Below, in pieces: positions 58,484 to 64,000 of a stretch of DNA of 64,000 nucleotides. Numbering within the stretch: position 1 is the first letter of the stretch; each line of letters begins with the position of its first letter. The DNA is from Leifsonia poae (GTDB lineage Bacteria; Actinomycetota; Actinomycetes; Actinomycetales; Microbacteriaceae). The notes under the pieces were generated by a model. It did no database searches and was not told the origin of the DNA. It saw only the letters and a program-made list of their open reading frames with translations. Both the position numbers and the translations under genes were made by a program. The stretch is from positions 62,001-126,000 of the forward strand of contig NZ_BSEN01000012.1 of NCBI RefSeq assembly GCF_027921845.1, written 5' to 3'.

Positions 58484-58839
58484 CGCAGCGGCGACGTGCG
58501 TTCCCCGGGCGCATCCCCCGTGTTCATGGTGCCCTGCGGCTCGATGAGCATCGCGGTGACCTCGCCATCCGTCTTCGGACAGTGCTCGACCCCGCGCGGC
58601 ACCACGAACACGTCGTTCGGGCCGAGCTCGACGTCGCGGTCGCGCAACTGGATCGTGAGCCGGCCGGAGAGCACCAGGAACAGCTCATCGGTCTCCGGAT
58701 GACTGTGCCAGACGAACTCGCCGAGCAGCCGCACCACCTTCACGTCGTAGTCGTTGATGCTCGCGAGCCGGTGCGGCTGCCACGGCTCCGCGATCCGTGC
58801 GAGGGCGTCGTCGATGTTGCGTACCTCAGGGGTGACCAT
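58471..58839 (-). CDS. cupin-domain protein
   Basis: A 122-residue single cupin: HSHPETDELFLVLSGRL supplies the metal-binding His/His/Glu and GVEHCPKTDGEV the last His. It resembles small metal-binding cupins (isomerase or sensor) with unknown substrate. Its 3' end runs into a 15-bp tandem repeat. Confidence 0.9.
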   Translation of the reverse strand: MVTPEVRNIDDALARIAEPWQPHRLASINDYDVKVVRLLGEFVWHSHPETDELFLVLSGRLTIQLRDRDVELGPNDVFVVPRGVEHCPKTDGEVTAMLIEPQGTMNTGDAPGERTSPLRELG

Positions 58840-58944
58840 GTGAGCACGTTAGCGCGCGGGCCGACCCGCGCGCATTTGACCCTTGCGCCGCGGGCCCAGG
58901 GGGCGTTGGATGCTGCCTGAGGCATCCGACGAGAGGGGTCAGCA

Positions 58945-59244
58945 ATGTCCGCCAGTGAACTCGAAATGTCCAGCGTCCGCTATCCGTATCGGGGGCGCAT
59001 CTTCCACGTCGAGAAACAGGCCCCCGGCCGGTGGGTCGTGCTCGACGAGTCGCATGCCGAGCTCGGAACGCTCATCCGCGTCTCCGTCGAGGGCGAGGAG
59101 CACGAGCCGGTCTTCGGAGCCGTGCCGACCGGCTTCACGGAGACGCTTCACGAGGGCTCCGATTGGAAGATGCTCGTGGCCTCCCTCATCAACGAGGCGC
59201 TCGAACCCGAGACCGCGTCCACGGGAAATCAGGGTGAGGCATGA
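58945..59244 (+). CDS. hypothetical protein
   Basis: This 99-residue strand-rich protein (SVRYPYRGRIFHVEKQAPGRW, TLIRVSVEGEEHEPVFGAVP) has a helical end. The family is not recognised. ATGA overlap with the next gene implies co-translation. GAGAGGGG precedes the start. Confidence 0.7.
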   Translation: MSASELEMSSVRYPYRGRIFHVEKQAPGRWVVLDESHAELGTLIRVSVEGEEHEPVFGAVPTGFTETLHEGSDWKMLVASLINEALEPETASTGNQGEA

Positions 59245-59591
59245 CGGTCTCCCTCAATCGCACGGCTCTGACGCACGCGCGGCGCCTGGTGGAGCAAGGG
59301 AAGGTCGTGCGCGACGAACGCGACGCCTGGAGCGAGGATGCGCCCAGCACGGATGACGAGAACGCGTACATCGAGAAGCACGGCTACGGCGAATACGGCG
59401 AGTGGTTCCTCGGCACCGACACGGAGAAGAACGCCGAGACGAAGGGCCGTTACAGCTTTCCGTTCGGCGACTTCAGCAAGGTCCATCGCTGCGCGGTGAT
59501 CTCGCTGGAGAGCCGTGCCGCGCAGAACGACCACGACGACATCGCGAAGGCCGCGAAGAATCTGCTCGAGCTGATCGATAAGGATCGATAA
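59241..59591 (+). CDS. conserved hypothetical protein
   Basis: A 116-residue protein with LTHARRLVEQGKVVRDERDAW, DENAYIEKHGYGEYGEWFLG, ETKGRYSFPFGDFSKVHRCAV and a C-terminal helix. A very similar sequence is common in actinobacteria, with no assigned function. Translationally coupled to the preceding gene. Confidence 0.78.
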   Translation: MTVSLNRTALTHARRLVEQGKVVRDERDAWSEDAPSTDDENAYIEKHGYGEYGEWFLGTDTEKNAETKGRYSFPFGDFSKVHRCAVISLESRAAQNDHDDIAKAAKNLLELIDKDR

Positions 59592-59619
59592 GCGCCGCCC
59601 GGCGGTTACGATACGGAAC

Positions 59620-59820
59620 GTGAGACCGACGCTGAGGACGGCTTTGGGGTGGATTGCCGCCGTGCTCATCAACGTGGGCGCTCTCACCTTCGTCGCCGGA
59701 CTCATCCTGCCGCGCGCCGGCAGCGGGCCGGCAGTGCTGCTGACGGGCGTGTCCCTCTGCTTGCTCGGCGTCGCGGTCGGAGCGGCGTGGATGCTCGGCG
59801 CGCGCGCGCCGCATCCGTGA
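59620..59820 (+). CDS. 66-residue two-helix membrane protein
   Basis: The protein has helix 1 (LGWIAAVLINVGALTFVAGLI) and helix 2 (GPAVLLTGVSLCLLGVAVG), with GTG start. It follows the preceding pair and may belong to the same transcript. The function is unknown. Confidence 0.65.
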   Translation: MRPTLRTALGWIAAVLINVGALTFVAGLILPRAGSGPAVLLTGVSLCLLGVAVGAAWMLGARAPHP

Positions 59821-59871
59821 GCCCGCATCCGTGAGCCCGCGGCTGCCTACCGGACTCCCGAATACGAAGAA

Positions 59872-59902
59872 GACCCCACCCCGGGGATGACGGGATGGGG
59901 TC
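59872..59902. terminator. intrinsic terminator between convergent genes
   Basis: The 12-bp stem (59872-59883 with 59891-59902, one G-U pair) with a 7-nt loop lies between the stop at 59820 and the convergent gene's stop at 59918. Confidence 0.8.
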
Positions 59903-59917
59903 GCACCGGAGAGGGGA

Positions 59918-60247
59918 TCAGTCCGGTGGTTCTGTGTTCTTGACCAGGTCGGGATTCGATGGCTGCTGAGCCGGGTCGAAGTCCGCGGGCGGCGGCTCCG
60001 CCGCCTCGCTGCCGGTGGTCGAGGCGTCCGTGACGTCTTCTGCGCCCTCCGGCGCCGTGCCGGTCGACGGCGCATCGCCGCCCGAGTCCGCATCGCCGCC
60101 CGACGGTGCGTCCGCGCCGTCGTCGCCCGACTGGCCCGGCTCGGTCTCCGCCGGCTCAGCCGCCTGGGCGTTCTCGAAGCGTTCGGGCTGGTCTTCGGCG
60201 GGGATCCCCTCGCCGTCGGCGTTCGGCAGTCCACTGGTATCTGACAT
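59918..60247 (-). CDS. acidic low-complexity protein
   Basis: This 109-residue protein is rich in Asp, Glu, Ala, Pro and Gly, with a repetitive middle (DADSGGDAPSTGTAPEGAED), and is probably disordered. The second ATG at 60247 was chosen because AAGGAG is spaced seven bases from it, against one base from ATG 60253. The function is unknown. It is followed upstream by another acidic small protein on the same strand. Confidence 0.65.
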   Translation of the reverse strand: MSDTSGLPNADGEGIPAEDQPERFENAQAAEPAETEPGQSGDDGADAPSGGDADSGGDAPSTGTAPEGAEDVTDASTTGSEAAEPPPADFDPAQQPSNPDLVKNTEPPD

Positions 60248-60298
60248 CGACATGCTCCTTCCGGATCGGAATACGTGCGACAGTACGGGCAGTCGTGA

Positions 60299-60520
60299 TT
60301 ACGGCTGGCCCTCTTCGCTGTACGAGGTCTCGCCCTCGTCGTGCTCGTTCGGCGCCGCGTCGGGGTCGAGGTCGCGGATGGCGTCGCCGATCACGTTCTG
60401 ATCGGCCGTGGGTTCGATGGCGCCTCCGTCGTCGCCCTCGAGGCCATCGACGAGGCCGTTCGTCTGGTCGGTGCCGGTGATCGGTTCGACCGGGTCCTCC
60501 GAATTCCTGTGATCGCTCAT
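60299..60520 (-). CDS. small acidic protein
   Basis: A 73-residue, strongly acidic protein (SDHRNSEDPVEPITGTDQTN, DLDPDAAPNEHDEGETSYSEEG). No hydrophobic core is evident, so it is likely disordered. It lies 51 bp upstream of the other acidic gene and may share a transcript. The start at 60520 is tentative. Confidence 0.6.
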   Translation of the reverse strand: MSDHRNSEDPVEPITGTDQTNGLVDGLEGDDGGAIEPTADQNVIGDAIRDLDPDAAPNEHDEGETSYSEEGQP

Positions 60521-60613
60521 ACCCGCAACGAACGCGAACCCCCTCGCTTCTGCAAGGGGGTTCACGTGTGCCGTCAGACGGCGTATGTCGCGTGGCTCTA
60601 GCCGCGCGACCGC

Positions 60614-62890
60614 TCAGGCGGGGACGGCTGCACCGTTCGCCGCAGCCACCAGCTGGTCGAGCTGCTCGCTCGTCACCGGGCTCCCGGGGAATGCGGCGAC
60701 GCGGTTGAGCGGCATCGACTCGACCATGCGCATGAGCGACGGATCGGCGAGCATCCCGGCCATCGCGCTGTCGCCCATCTGCGCGAGAGCGCCCGACAGG
60801 ATCGCACCGCCGACGGGGTGCTTGAGCCACTCGCCCAGGGTCGACTCCGCGGTCAGGGTCGCCAGCCCGGCATCGCCGTCGAGGGTCGCGCTCGCGCTCG
60901 CGCGCAGGTCGCGGGAGGAGGCGCCGACGCTCACGACGTACTCGCCGCCTTCGACGACCCAGCGCGCACGCTCGATGTCGTAGTACGCGAGGTCTTCGTT
61001 CGGGATGGCGATCGTCACCTGCTCCGATGCTCCTGCCGCCACCGCCACGTTGGCGAACCCCTTGAGCTCGCGCGCGGGGCGCGACACCGACGACCCGGGA
61101 ACGGCCACGTAGACCTGGACGACCTCGCGGCCATCCCGATCGCCGGTGTTGGAGACGGTGAGCGTGACGTCGATGCCCGCGTCGCTGCCCGTGACGCCGA
61201 GACCGGAGAACTCGAAGGTCGTGTAGGAGAGCCCATGACCGAACGGGAAGCTCACCGCGGCATCGCGCGCGTCGTAGTCGCGGTAGCCGACGAAGAGGCC
61301 CTCGCCGTAGCGCACGTGACCCGACTCGCCCGGAAAGTTCAGGAACGCCGGGGTGTCTTCGAGCCGCAGCGGGATGCTCTCCGCCAGCCGGCCGGACGGG
61401 TTGACGGCACCGAACAGCACGTCGGCGACGGCGCCGCCGCCGGCCTGTCCGAGCAGCCAGCCCTCCACGATGGCCGCCGCGCGGTCCGCCCAGCCGGAGA
61501 GGCGCACGACGCCGCCGTTGGACAGCACGACGACTACGCGGTCGCTCGCGCCGAGCACGGCCTCCAGCAGCGCGGTCTGCGCGGCAGGGAGCTCGATGTG
61601 CTCACGGTCGAAGCCCTCCGACTCGTCTTCGGCGGGCAGCCCGAGGAAGACGAGCACGTCGTCCGCCGTCTGAGCCAGCGCCACCGCCTCGGCGGTGAGC
61701 GTCTCGGCGGAAGGTGCGGCACCGTCCGCGCCCGCGTCGTCGAGCACATACCCCGGCGCGAAGCTCACGGTCGCCTCACTGGCGAGCGCGCTGATCTCGT
61801 CGAGCGCGTTGTCCAAACGGGTCGGGACGATCTGCGAGCTTCCGGCACCCTGGTAGCGGGGCGTGCGGGCGAACTCGCCGATCACGGCGATGGTGCCTGC
61901 GGCATCCGGCTGCAGCGGGAGCACGCCCTCGTTCTTGAGGAGCACGATGCTGCGAGCGGCGACCTCGCGGGCGAGCGCGTGGTGCGCATCCTGGTCGTAG
62001 GAAGCATCGGCATCCTGGTGGTCGACGACCTTCTGCACGAGGTCGATCATGCGGTCGGCCGCGATGTCAAGCACCGACTCGTCGAGCGAGCCGTCCGCCA
62101 CGGCGGCCACCAGCTCGGCATCCGTGACCCCGTTGGTCGACGGCATCTCGAGGTCCAGTCCGGCCACGAGCGCCGCGACCCGGTCGTTGACCGCGCCCCA
62201 ATCGGAGACGACAAGACCGTCGAAGCCCCACTCGTCACGCAGCACTCTGGTCAGCAGCCACGGGTTCTCGCTCGCGTAGACGCCGTTGATGCGGTTGTAG
62301 GAGCACATCACCGTCCACGGCTGCGCGTGCTCGACGACGTGCTGGAATCCGCGGAGGTAGATCTCGCGCAGCGGGCGCTCGTCGATGTCGGCACTGACGC
62401 GCAGGCGGTCCGTCTCCTGGTTGTTCGCCGCGAAGTGCTTGAGCGAGGTGCCGACACCCTGCGACTGCAGGCCGTTCACGAGCGCCGCACCGAGCCGGCC
62501 GCTGAGGATCGGGTCTTCGGAGAGGTACTCGAAGTTGCGCCCGCACAGCGGCGAGCGCTTGATGTTGATGCCCGGTCCGAGCAGAACGCCGACCTTCTCG
62601 GTCTGCGCCTCCGCGCCGAGCGCGCGGCCGACGCTCTCGAGGAGCTCGGGATCCCACGACGAACCGAGGGCGACGGCCGGAGGGAAGCAGGTGGCCGGGA
62701 CGCTGTCGCCGATGCCGAGGTGGTCGCCGCCCTCGCGCTGCTTGCGCACGCCGTGCGGTCCGTCGGTGAGGTAGATCGACGGGATGCCCGCCCGTTCGAT
62801 GCCCTTCGACTCCCAGAAACTCAGCCCGCTCGTGAGCGCGGCCTTCTCTTCGGTGTTCAGTTCGGATGCGCGCGGCAGTCGGTCGACCAT
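60614..62890 (-). CDS. glycoside hydrolase family 3 beta-glucosidase-like
   Basis: This 758-residue GH3 protein has the barrel domain with the KHFAANNQET motif and the nucleophile Asp230 in VVSDWGAV. The alpha/beta sandwich domain has FLGLPAEDESEGFDRE, and a C-terminal fibronectin-III-like domain follows (VQVYVAVPGSSVSRPARELKGF). There is no signal peptide, so it acts in the cytoplasm on imported oligosaccharides. GAAGGAGAATC precedes ATG 62890. The 238 bp upstream to 63129 include an AT-rich patch with likely promoter and operator sequence. Confidence 0.92.
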   Translation of the reverse strand: MVDRLPRASELNTEEKAALTSGLSFWESKGIERAGIPSIYLTDGPHGVRKQREGGDHLGIGDSVPATCFPPAVALGSSWDPELLESVGRALGAEAQTEKVGVLLGPGINIKRSPLCGRNFEYLSEDPILSGRLGAALVNGLQSQGVGTSLKHFAANNQETDRLRVSADIDERPLREIYLRGFQHVVEHAQPWTVMCSYNRINGVYASENPWLLTRVLRDEWGFDGLVVSDWGAVNDRVAALVAGLDLEMPSTNGVTDAELVAAVADGSLDESVLDIAADRMIDLVQKVVDHQDADASYDQDAHHALAREVAARSIVLLKNEGVLPLQPDAAGTIAVIGEFARTPRYQGAGSSQIVPTRLDNALDEISALASEATVSFAPGYVLDDAGADGAAPSAETLTAEAVALAQTADDVLVFLGLPAEDESEGFDREHIELPAAQTALLEAVLGASDRVVVVLSNGGVVRLSGWADRAAAIVEGWLLGQAGGGAVADVLFGAVNPSGRLAESIPLRLEDTPAFLNFPGESGHVRYGEGLFVGYRDYDARDAAVSFPFGHGLSYTTFEFSGLGVTGSDAGIDVTLTVSNTGDRDGREVVQVYVAVPGSSVSRPARELKGFANVAVAAGASEQVTIAIPNEDLAYYDIERARWVVEGGEYVVSVGASSRDLRASASATLDGDAGLATLTAESTLGEWLKHPVGGAILSGALAQMGDSAMAGMLADPSLMRMVESMPLNRVAAFPGSPVTSEQLDQLVAAANGAAVPA

Positions 62891-63128
62891 GATTCTCCTT
62901 CGATACGGTCCCGGGATATGGAATACCTTACATCACTCGGTTTTAAGATCACAGCCCTGAACCAGGCCCGCGTGCGACGGGACGCGGGTACGCGGGAGGC
63001 CGGATGGATCTGCACGAACGTGCGCCCGGCCGTCTAGCCGTGCCACGCCCGCAAGCGTAGAGTCGGCGTCACGACAGCGTGCCGACGATGAGCGCCGTCA
63101 AGCGGTCATGTCGGCGGAAGGAGCCACG

Positions 63129-63383
63129 ATGAGCGCATTCGACGAGCAGGCCGGCGACGAGCGGGAGAACCTCGAGGGCACGTACACCGAAACCGACGGT
63201 GAAGGTCCTGTGGAGCGCACGGTGCACGGCCAGTACACCGAGACCGAGGAGTTCGCCGGTCCGGAGACCGAGACCGAGGGCAGTTACGTCGACTCGGACG
63301 GCGTCGAGGAGACGCTCGCCTCTGACGAGCAGGGCGAGTACACGGAGACCGACTACTCCAAGTCGGACGACGACCCGGCCTGA
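63129..63383 (+). CDS. acidic Thr/Glu-repeat protein
   Basis: This 84-residue protein has imperfect repeats of G-x-Y-(T/V)-(E/D)-(T/S) (GTYTETDG, GQYTETEE, GSYVDSDG, GEYTETDY). It is very acidic and has no hydrophobic core. GGAAGGAG precedes ATG 63129. The function is unknown. Its 3' end overlaps the convergent GrpB gene by 31 bp. Confidence 0.7.
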   Translation: MSAFDEQAGDERENLEGTYTETDGEGPVERTVHGQYTETEEFAGPETETEGSYVDSDGVEETLASDEQGEYTETDYSKSDDDPA

Positions 63384-63991
63384 TCCGGCAGTCCCTGTCG
63401 CACGAGTTCGTCGTGCGCGCGGCGGTAGATCGCGCGGATCACGGGCGACTTCGCGTTGTTGTACTCGTGCATGTACGTCCAGTGGCGAGAGGCCGCGTCG
63501 CGCTTGGCGGCCTCGTAGAGCATCCGGTCGTCATCGTTGCTGCGCAGCCAGTCGCGCAGGATGACGTGGCGGCGCGGTTCGTCGGCGCCCACGGACCAGA
63601 CGTGCAGGTTGACAGGGTTGGCGGGCCCGGTGAACAGCCGGTGCTGCTCCCAGTGCGGCTCGCGCACCGTCAGGACGTAGCCGGCGGCCTCGAGTGCCGG
63701 CGCGTACGCGGGCTCGTCCGACGAGTCGGCGACCGTGAGGTCGATGTCGATGATCGGCTTCGCTGCGAGCCCCGGAACGGAGGTCGATCCGACGTGCTCG
63801 ACGGCCAGCGCCCGATCCCCGAGCGCCTGCCGGATGCGGTCGGCCTCGCGCTCGAACAGCACGGACCACTCCGGGTCACTGGCGACGACGGCGATCGGCA
63901 CCGCCAGCTGCACGAGATCGCCGACCACGGCATCCCGCATCTCGTCGTCGGTGACCGGCGGGTCGGCGGGGAGCGGCGGAAGCCAGGTCAC
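63353..63991 (-). CDS. GrpB-family nucleotidyltransferase-like protein
   Basis: This protein of up to 212 residues has VEHVGSTSVPGLAAKPIIDIDL (GS-x10-DxD nucleotidyltransferase signature of the GrpB/UPF0157 family), HRLFTGPANPVNLHVW and a helical C-terminus. The substrate is unknown. The GTG at 63991 is only nine bases from the window edge, with no visible RBS, so the true start could lie outside or at an internal codon. Confidence 0.88.
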   Translation of the reverse strand: MTWLPPLPADPPVTDDEMRDAVVGDLVQLAVPIAVVASDPEWSVLFEREADRIRQALGDRALAVEHVGSTSVPGLAAKPIIDIDLTVADSSDEPAYAPALEAAGYVLTVREPHWEQHRLFTGPANPVNLHVWSVGADEPRRHVILRDWLRSNDDDRMLYEAAKRDAASRHWTYMHEYNNAKSPVIRAIYRRAHDELVRQGLPDQAGSSSDLE

Positions 63992-64000
63992 CGAAGCTGC

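Noticed and set aside
1-64000. tRNA, rRNA, prophage or IS elements
   Set aside because: No cloverleaf-like sequence, rRNA signature, integrase or transposase was seen; miniature repeats are the only mobile-like signals.

Overview
The window is about 70 % GC, densely coded on both strands, uses many GTG starts, and is rich in the CCGGATGC/GCATCCGG oligomer. The gene content (DUF6458- and DUF7882-type small proteins, CsbD, two PASTA/PknB-style kinases, actinobacterial COG4705 proteins) points to an actinomycete of the Microbacteriaceae, probably Microbacterium or a close relative. It looks like chromosomal DNA. I see no rRNA, tRNA, CRISPR array, phage module or transposase.

Layout. 0-8 kb: a truncated alpha/beta hydrolase, a phosphotransferase, a GntR regulator, an XRE-cupin regulator divergent from a thioredoxin-reductase-like flavoprotein, and an APC permease. 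7.5-13.4 kb: small membrane/stress proteins with a MarR regulator, two Ser/Thr kinases, a PolX-like PHP protein and CsbD. 13.4-18.4 kb: two convergent alpha/beta hydrolases, an MFS exporter and a PLP decarboxylase. 18.4-21.6 kb: a two-component system (OmpR-type regulator plus kinase) with a PAP2 phosphatase and a COG4705 membrane protein; a second COG4705 gene lies at 37.5 kb. 21.8-26.7 kb: a GT39-like membrane glycosyltransferase, a DedA protein, an aldo/keto reductase, and a nonapeptide-repeat protein coupled to an unknown protein. 26.9-33.7 kb: an epsilon-poly-lysine-synthetase-type gene (Pls/PosA family) with an M1 peptidase, a Sfp-type PPTase and a Lys/Ala-rich protein. Two related palindromes in opposite orientation lie on either side of this block. 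34-49 kb: a TOPRIM protein, FUSC, an encapsulated-ferritin-like protein without an encapsulin gene nearby, flavoenzymes, an AEC transporter, a PrmC-like methyltransferase and a FAD/Rieske protein. 49-57 kb: a DUF7882 pair, MATE plus MarR, two Gfo/Idh/MocA dehydrogenases, a DUF1345-like protein, SDRs and a HAD phosphatase. 58-64 kb: a PASTA lipoprotein, a cupin, small proteins, a GH3 beta-glucosidase and a GrpB protein.

The most interesting unit is the Pls block. The A domain carries a lysine-like pocket (DAESIGTVVK by my alignment). It is followed by a carrier domain and a six-helix membrane region with three left-handed beta-helix domains, the topology of epsilon-poly-L-lysine synthetase. 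The PPTase would arm the carrier domain, and the translationally coupled M1 peptidase could trim or detoxify the product. The second is a possible small regulon: CTTAG-N6-CTTAG-like direct repeats with 11-bp spacing lie upstream of both COG4705 genes and the PAP2 gene, consistent with control by the adjacent response regulator.

The intergenic DNA holds at least three families of short dispersed repeats. Stretches over 300 bases without a gene are rare. The largest (47754-48067) holds a strong terminator and a cluster of TAACTCCGGAA-type repeats.
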